The position numbers and the translations under genes were made by a program. From NCBI GenBank assembly GCA_963377175.1, contig CAUJNA010000595.1, positions 1-64,000 of the forward strand: a stretch of DNA of 64,000 nucleotides, read 5' to 3'. Under the pieces are notes generated by a model. The model saw only the letters and a list, made by a program, of their open reading frames with translations, searched no databases and was not told the origin of the DNA. Positions 34,876 through 44,896 of this stretch are shown here, piece by piece. Every line of letters starts with the position of its first letter. Positions within the stretch are counted from its first letter, which is position 1. The DNA comes from Effrenium voratum. Lineage: Eukaryota; Sar; Dinophyceae; Suessiales; Symbiodiniaceae.

Positions 34876-36310
34876 GTTGGGGTTCGTGCTCCTCCTTCTG
34901 CCATGTCGGCCATCTCGGGGAGATTCACAGCGTAGCTATACTTGTTGAACTCCTCCCTTGGATGAAATTCCGACTCCTCCATTTCCGGTTGATGCGATTT
35001 CTCATGAGGTTCGCTGGACATCGGCTCCATTTCTTCTTCATCGGGAACTTCCACGTCGACGTCTTGATCGGATGAAGGATGTCCTTCCGGAAGAAACAGC
35101 ATCTGTATCTTTCCACGCCCCAAGTCGGGTTCCGTGGCTCTTGCGATATCCTTGCATGTCCCCTCATGGGATCTTTTCCGCACATGATGCAAACATTGAG
35201 TTCACCAGCGCGATCGCAAAGATTCTCGGACATCTGCAACAGCTCTGCTCGTCTCGTGGCGATGTCCTCGACTCTCGATTGTTTGGCCTCATGCAGGCTC
35301 TTCAGCATGATCGGGTTCACGACCACGATCAGCCTCGCCCTCATGATCGGACTCGCCTGCTTCCCTTTTCTGGCCGGACAAACAGCCTGTCCATGATGTC
35401 CCCGACATTCTGGTTGGGGACTTCCATGTACTTCACAGTGCCATTTCTTTTCCTGTTGAGGCCCGTCATGTAAGAGGTCATGTTCTCCCTGACGAACTTC
35501 AGCAATGTGGCTTCCAGCATTGGTCGGTATTGGCAAACGTTCCCCCACTTTGGCAATTCCTGTCTGAAGTAGGATATGACGTCGAAGAACCCAAGGACAG
35601 TCTCCAATCCATCTCCCAACTTCTCTTCATTGTCGGTGGCGAAAACAGGGTACGCCTGCTCTTGACCGAGGAACCAACGCATCCACGAAGCATGTGCAGC
35701 GTTTCCGTAGTCGCGCCATACACGGAATTTGGTCTTTCTCTCTTTCGTCCCATCGGAATGGGTGACGATGTACGACAGCTTGTCGACCCACAGTTGCTTC
35801 GCATTGCTACTGCGGAAGTAGTCAGCAAAGGCGTCTCGATCGAGAGTGATGCCTCCGATCTGCGACATCTCCTTCGCGAACTTCTTGTCGAACAGCTTCA
35901 CGATCAGGTGAGACACAAAAGCATCCATGTCCCCGTCGAATGTGCTCTGCTCGTTCATGTCACCGAGCACCAGGCTGCATTCAGCAAAGTATTTTCATGA
36001 TGTTGGGGCGGTCAGCTCCCTTGTACATGGTATTCTGCTCAATCAGCCCGTTGGCGTGGCAATTGATGCACTGCTTGACATTGTGTACAAAGTACATCTG
36101 CAACGTCCTCGAGGTAATACCACTTCGACCGCATGTCCTTGCTGCCATCCCTGCCAATCGCTTTGCCCTCTCTCCGCTGCTCTTCATGATACATCTTCTG
36201 CTTGTTGAAATGAGCAGTGAATCCGGCTTGTAGTGATAGCGGACATTACCGCCCGTTGCGCCCTGAGGCACATTGAGCTGCAGTGGGGACACGCCCTGGA
36301 GCCACCACAT
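34876..36310 (-). pseudogene. N-terminal region of antisense Tpt1/KptA-like gene
   Basis: Long minus-strand frames continue upstream of the Tpt1-like core: 36,310-35,981 (109 codons), 35,970-35,341 (209 codons, well-behaved protein composition, beginning MLGDMNEQSTFDGDMD), 35,548-34,925 and 35,192-34,815. They are joined by single frameshifts. 35,220-35,160 contains CIMC, and 35,070-34,960 is acidic and Glu/Pro-rich (EVPDEEEMEP). I recognise no domain in the 209-codon block. A diverged piece of the acidic region recurs at 36,640-36,890. All are probably parts of one gene of well over 1,000 codons. Confidence 0.5.
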
Positions 36311-36639
36311 CTTGCCTTTGACACCCGTGCAAAACCCATGTGATTCACATGCAAGTCATGTGACTAGCGACTCGCGACGACCGAGATGGTAGTGTTCAAG
36401 AAAATGACCCTGGCAACATCGAAGGATTGCTTCTGCCATCAGGAAGCCAGCAAGTTTAGAGTGGATTACGGGCTCTGGCTCGACAACTGACCGATGATCA
36501 AAATCAAAACTACTACGGGGGGCAAGATGTTTACAGACTGGCTGCCCAGTCCCTATAAGCCCCTTAGTCAATCTGAACACGGCGACTCGCGGCCGGTTCG
36601 CTTGGCAAACGCATCGAGGTGACCAACGTGGAGCTCGCC
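36311..36639. other. Spacer without homology to its surroundings
   Basis: No match to either Tpt1-like copy and no domain. A minus-strand frame of 74 codons (36,580-36,356) is not informative. Confidence 0.35.
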
Positions 36640-36895
36640 TCCTTCTGCCATGTCGGCCATCTGAGGGAGATTCACAGCGTAGTTGTACTTGCTACACTCA
36701 TCCCTTGGGCGAACATCTGGTCCATTTCCGGCGGGTGCGATTTGTCCCGTTCTTCTTCAGCACCTTCCATATCGATACCCTCATCGGATGAAGGGTGTCC
36801 TTCTGGCAGAAATAGCAGCTGCGTCCTCACACATATCCCCTCCAGAACCAACACCGCCTTTCTGGCCCTGGCAGGGCTGGACACAAACCACCGGC
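36640..36895 (-). pseudogene. Fragment of the acidic region of the Tpt1-like gene
   Basis: The minus strand reads QLLFLPEGHPSSDEGIDMEG, matching QMLFLPEGHPSSDQDVDVEV at about 35,100. It lies in the same orientation as the antisense gene, immediately left of the sense copy that starts at 37,005. It therefore sits head-to-head with the rest of its own sequence. Confidence 0.65.
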
Positions 36896-37004
36896 GATTT
36901 GTTCAACAAACAAAATTAAAGAATTCCCCCTAATATTGCTTATTTGGGAGCTTAACCCAGATTCCAGTACTTCAGAGGAATAGGAGCTCCGACCTACACA
37001 CGAA

Positions 37005-39300
37005 TCCCAACGGAAGCATGAGGGACTACAACAGCACACTCCATTCGTTCGGTGGAGCAAACCCATCTGTTATTCCTCAACCCGGTGATGAGGCAGTCTG
37101 CGAGGGAGTGCATGGATTTTCGTGCATGACCGACACGCTGCCAAAGGGGATACACTTGGAAGTTATGAACGTGCAAAACCGAGACACAAGTTTCCCCTAC
37201 TGGCCGTACAAAGATTACACGGCATTTGGGTCCACTGGCAGCCACGACGATCTGTATCCGATGTCAAAAGCACTGGTGAGGATCCTACATCACCAAATTG
37301 GTGCGAAAAGGGGCAACTCGATTCCTTGCAATGGTGGGGGGTGTTCCCGCAGAACCGGTACAACAAGGGCGACCGATTCCAGGCCATCGCCGAATGTACC
37401 AGATCAGAGGACCGGAGAGCACGGAAACCGAGGCTGCAAATTCTCGCTACAAGGTTCGACCAGGACATCGACAACAAGACGATGCAAGGTCTGATAACTG
37501 CAGGATGGACCAGGGAGAACGTCGAACGGATTCGTCGCGAGCACAACGGAACCATGGTGCGTTCGAGCATCATCGGGACATTCGAATTTCGGATTCGCTC
37601 GTCCTGCTGAACAATGCAACATATTCTTCCCGAACATGTCCGATCGCTTGGGCGGCGCATTCCACGTGACAAAGCCATCATGCGAGGCATCGTGCCAGGG
37701 GGTGGTAACGATAGTACGCGAAGATCGGCGGTACACTTTGGAGTGTTTCCACCAGGGGACAACGCGAACATCTCGACCAAGACGGCATTGTCTGACGTCA
37801 AGGAAGGGGATGACCTCATTGCCATCGTGTACCAGTGTCACATCGGGGGGAACTGTTGTTGCTTTTGAAGTCATTCCATTCAAGAGATCAGGGCGATTTG
37901 GCGCTTCGAGATCTGTCCAGGCTTCAAGGACGCTGAGGGTGTGACCACAGCTGACTTCCTTGGGAACTTCAACAGCTTCTTGGATGATGAGGATTCCGCA
38001 GACGCTGACATTCTGAAGAAGGTGGTGGTCATGGCACGCGTCAACGTTCAAGCGCCCGAGATATTGAACGACTCGTTGTCTGTCAAGATCAGGGACTTGC
38101 TCAGCAGGCTCGTCGTCTACCGCGAGGATGATCCGTCCAACATATCCAACAGGGTTTGCCCTGCATGCGCTACCGTTATCCCGAGAGGGTTTTGCTATTG
38201 CAAGGCGTGCAACTGCGAGCTCATTTCCACCGGAAAGTTCATTGCCCATGTTGATGATGAGGAGCCCATAGTATCCGATACCGCCAGGGTGACGGAAGAA
38301 GTGAGGCAAGCTCAGCGTGAAGCGAAGGAAGATGCTGAGCGGATTGACGCCGAAGAAGACAGACCAGATACCAATGAAATGAGTGAGGACGGTCCGCGGA
38401 CAGATCGCATCTCCCTTCCGATGTCGACGAAGACGACATGGGAATCTTTCCTGACAAGGCCGAAGAGGACGAAGACGCAATGTATCTCCTGCAAGTCAAA
38501 GCAATATGCGTCGACGAACCCAACGAGGCATCGTACCTCTCCGCTTATGCTGGTATCATGCTTTTCAAAGTGTGGAAAGTAATTGCCAACAACGAGACAC
38601 ACCCAGTCAAGAACGCGGGCAAGGGTGGCGGAATTTATTGTCCCTACATCGCAATCAATGGGAGGGACGATTGGATATTCAAAGAAGTCGACGAACAGAA
38701 CATTCCTCTTCCGCCCACCTATGACGAGGTCGTCGCTGCCCCCAAGTTCACAAACGTGAGATTCCAAAGCGCGAATCACAGAGATGAGGAGACGTTCATT
38801 GGTAACTGAAACTGAAAGAGTTATACTTGATGTGTCGGATCTGGACTGCGTGCAACATCCTTGGCCTCAAGGCAGAGCAGTTCAGGGGCATCACCCACCA
38901 GAAGGACACCGCCTTCGTGAGCGACATGATTTTCCGACGCAGTGCCCTTGCATTAAATTGCGACTACATGACCATTTACAGAACTGATGTACATATTGGA
39001 CGCAAGTTCCTGAAGATCGACCTAGCTGCCATGATTTGCGCGCAAGGCGCAAAGGAGGTTGACAATCCTCTTATTCAATGGTGCGATCATCGAAATGTAC
39101 ATCTGCCCTCACGCTATATCGACAAGATAAATCGGACCGAGGAGACACCAAAATCACTGCTTTCCGATGGAGGGCGAGTAGAAAGGCAATTGCAACGCCA
39201 TCGCATTGGTGATCGCGCATTTCCAATACGATCTCTACTACATGGGGGATTGCATGGAGATTACATCATATTCAAATCTAAAATATTTGCATGAGACTTC
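37005..39300 (+). pseudogene. Tpt1/KptA-like gene, sense copy
   Basis: Homologous to the antisense copy from CCCAACGGAAGCATG onward. SFGGANPSVIPQPGDEAVCE is at 37,048. MSKALVRILHHQIG follows at about 37,260; here the family's LRH is LHH because CGC became CAT at 37,288-37,290. About 40 bp are missing just after PCNGGG, removing the GWVNIDHIL segment present in the other copy. CVRASSGHS persists near 37,555-37,585, as do GAFHVTKPS and the cysteine cluster CPAC-x8-CYC-x2-CNC (38,157-38,220). The C-terminal part runs unbroken by the foreign insertion through 38,663-38,965 and on to about 39,290. Frameshifts occur, for example near 37,860 and 38,420. Loss of the Arg and of a helix suggests this copy is catalytically dead. 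Confidence 0.6.
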
Positions 39301-39677
39301 CATTTGTCACCTACAAAACATTTTCTTCTCCGTACAGTATCGTCATCGGCGACTGCTACTCTGGAGATGCCAGGTCTTTGGGGGTCAATGAGTGTTCGAC
39401 GCTACAAACCATTATTGGCTACAAATTGATGGTGGGCTTCATGGATGTTCGATTTCTGCAGACCTACCTGGATCTGTACTATTACCCAATTGATCGTTTG
39501 CTACGTGTGCTTCAACGCACGCGAGGTCCGGTATGCGACCTGTAGCATTCACATTATACAGAACCTGGTCAAACTCGCGCAGAGATGTTTCACAGAGTTG
39601 GATAGGAAAAGCCGCGCGTCCATGCATGTCGGCATGTGGTTCCTGACCCGGGATGAACCCGAGCCCAGGATGGGGGC
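39301..39677 (+). other. Element 3' region and weak polypurine tract
   Basis: Short plus-strand frames without domain. AGGATGGGGGC (39,667-39,677) directly precedes the 3' LTR, where a polypurine tract priming plus-strand DNA synthesis is expected; the purine run is short. Confidence 0.4.
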
Positions 39678-40040
39678 TGCTAAGAATCTCCGGGCCACAC
39701 GCCAAAAATCCCAAGGGCAGGTTGTGAGGGTCACCCTGTTCTCTTCCCCTTCTTTAAGGTCCCTCGAACCTTTGTGGGGATGTTGTTGTGTGAACAGCTG
39801 ACGCATGCATATGGATGCTTTGGCTCAAGGCTAATATCCAACGGAGTGCTGTAAAGAGACAAAAGGACCACGATCCGCTGTTGCAGGCAGTTGTGAGACA
39901 ACGCAGACCATACTATCCTCACACCCCCTATTTACTTCGACCCCTACTACACGGCTTTACAACCGAGGGTAGTGGTCACCCCATGGGATTCGAACCCCAA
40001 CTACCTTGTCATTGACTTCATGGTTGGATCGCCTCCTGGC
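39678..40040 (+). repeat. 3' LTR
   Basis: Second copy of the LTR at 24,776-25,137, with one added A and about twenty substitutions by eye, many of them C/T or G/A changes. It keeps TTTGGCTCAAG at 39,819-39,829 and GGGATTCGAACCCC at 39,985-39,998. It ends CTCCTGGC, after which the 31-bp satellite resumes (CGCTTCTTGCGAATAAGG). Confidence 0.85.
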
Positions 40041-40041
40041 C

Positions 40042-40670
40042 GCTTCTTGCGAATAAGGAATTGTAGACGCTTAAGGAGTTTGCTGATTTTCCAGAATAAG
40101 ATGCAAATGCACTCCGTCAGAATACGGATTGGTATAATTGCGAGCGCTCCTTGGGAATACGGAGGTAACTGCGGACACTCCATTGTGGACGCTCCTTAGA
40201 AAAAGGAACTCGTTGCGGAAGTTCCTCAAAATTACGGACTTCGTTGGGACGCTGACTGCAAAATAAGGAATTAGTTCGGACAAAACGGAATTAGTTGCGG
40301 CCACTCCTTGAGAATATGGAATGAGTCGCGCGCCTTGCTTGGCAGTAAGGTGCTAATTCCGGACGCTCCTTCAGAATAACCTCGGGAAAAAGAAGTCTTT
40401 GCGGACGCTCCTTGGGAATAAGCAGCAAATTGAACACCCCTGGAAAATCGGAGGATTTCATGGCAGACGATCCCTGGAGAGAAAGGAATTCATTGCAACA
40501 GTTCCTTGGGAAGAAAGATTTAATTTGCGCAGTTCCTTGACAAATAAAACGGATTCAGTTGGCACCGTTCCTTGAGAACCACCATTCTGTGCAGCTATTA
40601 GCGGGGGCCACACATGCCGAAACAAACCCTTATTCGCAACCACCCCTTCTTATTCGCAGGGCGTGTTCAA
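40042..40670 (-). repeat. 31-bp GCGGACGCTCC satellite, continuation after the element
   Basis: About 18 diverged units of the same family and orientation as 23,825-24,765, showing that the retroelement landed inside the array. Confidence 0.85.
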
Positions 40671-40905
40671 TTTGTCATTAGTAAGCCAGAATACACATAC
40701 GCTAACCCATACATAGTTTGAGAAAACATGAGAAAAGTCAATACCCAAATAAACAAATATAGGCCAATAGAGAACAAGTCAATAAACATATGCGTGAGTG
40801 CGTAAACCAATAAATGAAAAATGAATGAATGCAAGAACGAATGCATGAATGAACAAACCAACGAACGAACGAATGGTGAATGAATCAATGAATAAATCAA
40901 TAAAT
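40671..40905. other. A-rich spacer grading into AATG repeats
   Basis: Degenerate AATAAATGA phrases become increasingly regular toward the pure tract at 40,910. No gene was seen. Confidence 0.5.
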
Positions 40906-41915
40906 GAATGAAACAATGAAAGAATGAATGAATGAATGAATGAATGAATGAATGAATGAATGAATGAATGAATGAATGAATGAATCAATGCATGAATGAA
41001 TGAATGAGTGAATGAATGAATGAATGAATGAATGAATCAATAAATGAAAATGAAATGAATGAAATGAAATGAAATGAAATGAATGAATTGAATTGATTGA
41101 ATGAATGAATGAATGAATGAATGAATGAATGAATGAATGAATGAATGAAATGAATGAATGAATGAATGAAATGAATGAATGAATGAATGAATGAATGAAT
41201 GAATGAATGAATGAATGAATGAATGAATGAATGAATGAATGAATGAATGAATGAATGAATGAATGAATGAATGAATGAATGAATGAATGAATGAATGAAT
41301 GAATGAATGAATGAATGAATGAATGAATGAATGAATGAATGAATGAATGAATGAATGAATGAATGAATGAATGAATGAATGAATGAATGAATGAATGAAT
41401 GAATGAATGAATGAATGAATGAATGAATTGAATGAATGAATGAATGAAATGAAATGAAATGAATGAATGAATGAATGAAATGAAAGAATGAAATGAATGA
41501 AATGAATGAAAATGAAATGAAATGAAATGAATGAATGAATGAATGAATGAATGAAATGAATGAATGAATGAATGAAATGAATGAATGAATGAATGAATGA
41601 ATGAATGAATGAATGAATGAATGAATGAATGAATGAATGAATGAATGAATGAATGAATGAATGAATGAATGAATGAATGAATGAATGAATGAATGAATGA
41701 AATGAATGAATGAATGAATGAATGGAATGAATGAATGAATGAATGAATGAATGAATGAATGAATGAATGAATGAATGAATGAATGAATGAATGAATGAAT
41801 GAATGAATGAATGAATGAATGAATGAATGAATGAATGAATGAATGAATGAATGAATGAATGAATGAATGAATGAATGAATGAATGAATGAATGAATGAAT
41901 GAATTGAATGAATGC
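40906..41915. repeat. (AATG)n microsatellite, about 1 kb
   Basis: More than 200 copies of a tetranucleotide (GAAT/ATGA register), almost pure, with irregular five-base steps (GAAAT) clustered at 41,040-41,100 and 41,430-41,580. Every minus-strand frame is open because the complement encodes only Phe-Ile-His-Ser cycles. Confidence 0.97.
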
Positions 41916-42250
41916 ACGAACACATGAACCTATGACCGAATGAATGCATGAATAAACGAGTAGCAATTTTGGAAAAAAACAGGTAGCAATCTTTCGGGGT
42001 ACAGTTGGTTGGTTCGACTGGTACACTCGGCGGATGCGCCCGGCGCAAAATTTTGCAACAAGACACTAGATTCCAGAACTTCAGGTTGGGTTCACCTCTT
42101 GCTCTTCTCAATGAACGGCCTTCAAACCGGGTGGCTCTTCTGCATGAAGAGCCAGCAAAACTCAACAGGGAAAGAAACACAGCGAACCAGAAACCGGGGC
42201 CCTTATTAACCCCAGCCCGGCAAGTGAGCGCTGACCCCGGCTTTTTGATG
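41916..42250. other. Unique DNA left of the second retroelement
   Basis: No gene was seen. This is the 3' flank of the minus-strand element below. Confidence 0.4.
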
Positions 42251-42383
42251 GGCATTGGTCTTGAGCTAAACTGGCATTGCCGTTCGACATATATCAACAT
42301 GTTCAAGCAGGCATCAAGGGGCCGCGCACAATGCGTGTCACTGGGTACCTCTTTGGGGGCCTAGGGGTCGTGAATTCTCAACT
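42251..42383 (-). repeat. 3' terminal repeat (LTR) of second element
   Basis: The minus strand starts AGTTGAGAATTCACGACCCC and ends GACCAATGCC. It contains TTTAGCTCAAG (42,260-42,270), one base different from the DinoSL end. Confidence 0.75.
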
Positions 42384-42394
42384 CTCCCCTCCCC
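42384..42394 (-). promoter_or_regulatory. Polypurine tract of second element
   Basis: GGGGAGGGGAG on the minus strand, directly upstream of the 3' terminal repeat, the expected primer for plus-strand cDNA synthesis. Confidence 0.7.
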
Positions 42395-42439
42395 GTGAAC
42401 ACTAAGAGGCACAATCGCGCTTGAGCTGCGATCCATGCG

Positions 42440-43000
42440 TTGCAAGGTCCTTTACCAGACCATTGAGAGGACTTACTCAAGATTTCTGCACTCCTTCAAC
42501 TTTTCGGGCAAATTTGCCCTGACGCCCAATAACTTGAGAGCGCGGTCCCACTTCAAGGGTTGTAGTGCTTTGGTGAAGATGTCGGCTGCCTGTAGATCGG
42601 TTGCTACGTACTTGATCACTACACCTGCGCCAGGTTCAAGTTGCTCTGCAAGTGCGGACAAGTTCACTTTATGAGTGCGCTGCGTGTGCCGCATTTTGGC
42701 GAGTAACCTTTCTTAGCAACCAGGATAGTGGCTTCGCTATCTTCGTGTAGCACCAGTTCAACCGGGCGTCCAAGCAAATGTTCCCACAGAGTGAAGGAGG
42801 GGAGACCTTCTTGACCTCTGCTTGCGTGGTGGACCTCGACACTGATGTCTGTCGCTTGCTCAACCACGCTAACGGGAAATGGGTGTTCGGTCCTTTGAGG
42901 ACCAAGAAGCCACCGGATGTGGACTTCGCATCCCTCGCTCCCATAGTCGGCATCTGCATACAGAGCGAGGTGAAGATCTTGCGGATTGTCCTTGATGGCT
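42440..43000 (-). pseudogene. RNase H and C-terminal tail of second element
   Basis: ALYADADYGSEG (about 42,945-42,980) carries the first catalytic Asp. After a frameshift comes KSTSGGFLVLKGPNTHFPLA, SKRQTSVSRSTTQAEV, then LVLHEDSEATILVAKKGYSP and, in the frame 42,694-42,473, GVVIKYVATDLQAADIFTKAL. The last segment is the tail that ends copia Pol proteins (the KYVPTxxxxADIxTK pattern). Two frameshifts break the domain. It ends about 60 bp before the polypurine tract. Confidence 0.75.
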
Positions 43001-43570
43001 CCTGCCAACCGGTAGCGCGTTGTCGAGTGGATGTGCGCGATAAGACGGGCGAGCTGCCTATCATGGTTGCGAGACCACTTCTGCACGGCGGTGGCTGAGT
43101 CGCCTATGGGCTTGATGATATCAGGACGCGCTAGTCGCCCCAGCCACAAGGCTTTCATGAGGAGTTTGCATGCATTTGGGGCGAGCTCACCAGCTGACTG
43201 ATCATCTTCGGAAGTGATGTCTGGGCAGAACGGAGTAGTTACTTTCCGGAGCTTCTCGGGTTGGGTGCCGGTTCTAGAACAACGCAGTTCTACAGTTTGA
43301 CGGGCGTAGTCGTTCATGTCACAGGCAACGGCATCCTTTAACGCGCTTACAGCTGCAATCAGATCATGTTCCTGAGGCTCTGCAGGGCCGTCTATGAAGA
43401 CATGATTACGCCCAAGCACCCGAAAGATCGGCTCGGGAGGCTCTACGTTGATCATTTGTGTAAGCTTTGCCCAAAAGGCTTCGTGTGAATCTGCGGGACC
43501 TGAGAGCGTCAAGTCATCGACGTAAGTCGAGAGCATAAAGGGGTAGGGGTAGGCCTTAAAGAAACAATTT
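43000..43570 (-). pseudogene. Reverse transcriptase catalytic core of second element
   Basis: Within the 453-codon frame (44,025-42,664), residues 159-176 read YPYPFMLSTYVDDLTLSG with YVDD at residues 168-171, followed by the thumb and connection regions (LWLGRLARPDIIKPIGDSAT, RLIAHIHSTTRYRLAG). The RT segments that normally precede YVDD (the first catalytic Asp and the KALYGL region) are absent: residue 150 or so joins directly from the upstream methyltransferase-like domain. This points to an internal deletion that happens to keep the frame open. Confidence 0.75.
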
Positions 43571-44440
43571 CTTTGCCTGCTTGAGCAGTTTCTTGAGGCG
43601 CGCCTCCCACAGACCTCCTGCGTCGAGTGTGGGCACTGGCGATCAGTGAATGCTTCGGCAAGAGCCTTTGATGTAGTTTTGATGCGCCAAGGCTTCTTGG
43701 TGGGTGAACCATTCTCATCCGTCAAACCAACAGCACAACCATGAAACGAAACGCCAAGGAACACATCCTTGCGACGTTCGAAAAACTTGGCTACATCTGG
43801 CCTCTGCCAGCCTTCACAGTCTCGCGGCCACTCGAAAGTGACTGATCCACCAGCCTTCAAAACATGCGCTGCGTGCATTGCAAACTTTGAAAACATTAAC
43901 TTAAATTGCTTGACTTTTCCCCTAACTCTTTCTTGAACGGCTTTCCTACCCTGTGGAGGTTCAGCCTTTGCCAAGGTGATCCTGAGACACATGGAATGGC
44001 TGCCCACAAGTTGGGACGGACGCACTGCGAGAGTTGATACGCGAGCTGCTCATCCACAACGGCTGGCTCTAAGTCAACGCACTCCTTTGCTAATCGGAGA
44101 TGTGGGATGTTAAGATCCTTGAACACAGTACCCATTGAGGAATTAGGTGAACAAGCACATTCAAACATCGGGCCAACAGCATCACGCGCTAGGCGCTTGC
44201 GAGCACGCTTGTTGCCAACGGTAAACGGAGGGCGTTCATCGCCCCCGTGAAGCTGGCAAGGTATCGCACGGAGAATATAGTTGCACTTCTCCCGAAAGGC
44301 CTCGGTGTCTGCTACTGACTGACCGGCAAGTGTCAACCCAAGAAGATTGCGTTCTCCAAGGATGCCGATCCGGCCGCGCTCCAGTTGAAAGCGCTTGAAG
44401 ATCAATCGCAACATCACGCGCCCATTGGGCATTGTACCTG
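43570..44440 (-). pseudogene. Methyltransferase-like domain of second element
   Basis: In the frames 44,432-43,896 and 44,025 downward (one frameshift between) the order is FECACSPNSSMG, LRLAKECVDLEP, LWAAIPCVSGSPWQ, GGSVTFEWPRDCEGW, FHGCAVGLTDENG, KKPWRIKTTS. An acidic/Gly motif at the start, a Pro-Cys pair, then a Glu about 55 residues later is the arrangement of C5-cytosine methyltransferases (motifs I, IV, VI), but the match is remote and the ENV and QRR motifs are not literal. Similar domains recur in dinoflagellate copia Pol proteins as I remember them. DNA methyltransferase genes have been reported in dinoflagellate retrotransposons. Assigning this fold is inference. Confidence 0.45.
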
Positions 44441-44449
44441 CGGTGTTCC

Positions 44450-44895
44450 GTTAGTGCTCCACCATGTTTTGGAACAACAACCCAAACTTGCCTTTGCGAC
44501 AGGTCTTCAACAGCTTGGCGGCTCTCTCACGGGCTGTGCGTGGGAAACGTTTATCAGCTTTGAGTTGTTCCTCGGATGAGGTCAACCAGTCCTGAGCCCG
44601 CAAATAGAGCTCGTCGTCGATCGTCTTTTGCAAACGTCCAATGGATTCACGTGTCCATGCGCCTGACCGGCGTTCTCTGACAGAAGCGGAAGCACTAAAT
44701 CCTTAAGGTCCTTGATGCGGACCACGGTTTCCTCATACGAGGCCGCAGCATCCCCACCACCTGCATCTGCTTGAGTGCCTTGTCCCTGCCCCCCATTCAT
44801 GGAAAGGGAGGGGCAGAGCCTGTGATCCAACCTGGAGGTCACGTCCGTCCAACAACATGTTGCCCCGATAACCCGAGATCCATAGGATTTTGACT
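44450..44895 (-). pseudogene. Gag-Pol linker of second element
   Basis: Short frames 44,842-44,582 and 44,633-44,451. The first is Gly/Gln-rich, the second Lys/Arg-rich (KADKRFPRTARERAAKLLKT). No protease motif was found. Confidence 0.4.
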
Positions 44896-44896
44896 T

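Larger units (their letters stand above)
24776..40040 (+). mobile_element. Ty1/copia-type LTR retrotransposon with captured cargo, 15.3 kb
   Basis: Bounded by two LTRs of about 362 bp in direct orientation and inserted in a 31-bp satellite that continues on both sides. Domain order on the plus strand is Gag, aspartic protease, integrase, RT, RNase H, which is the copia order (integrase before RT). All are frameshifted, so this copy is dead. RNase H stops at 31,986 and is followed by 7.3 kb that is not copia: an antisense Tpt1/KptA-like gene, a 0.8-kb fragment of another copia element, and a second inverted copy of the Tpt1-like gene. No target-site duplication was found beside the LTRs, consistent with rearrangement after insertion or with decay. 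By eye the LTRs differ at about twenty positions, so the element is old enough to have diverged. Confidence 0.8.

Noticed and set aside
24776..40040. Five-base target-site duplication for the large element
   Set aside because: Flanks AGAAG and CGCTT do not match, and allowing a few bases either way at the LTR edges did not produce a convincing pair.
40897..42306. 469-codon minus-strand frame and two others encoding HSFI repeats
   Set aside because: They are translations of the (AATG)n microsatellite; all minus frames are open for the same reason.
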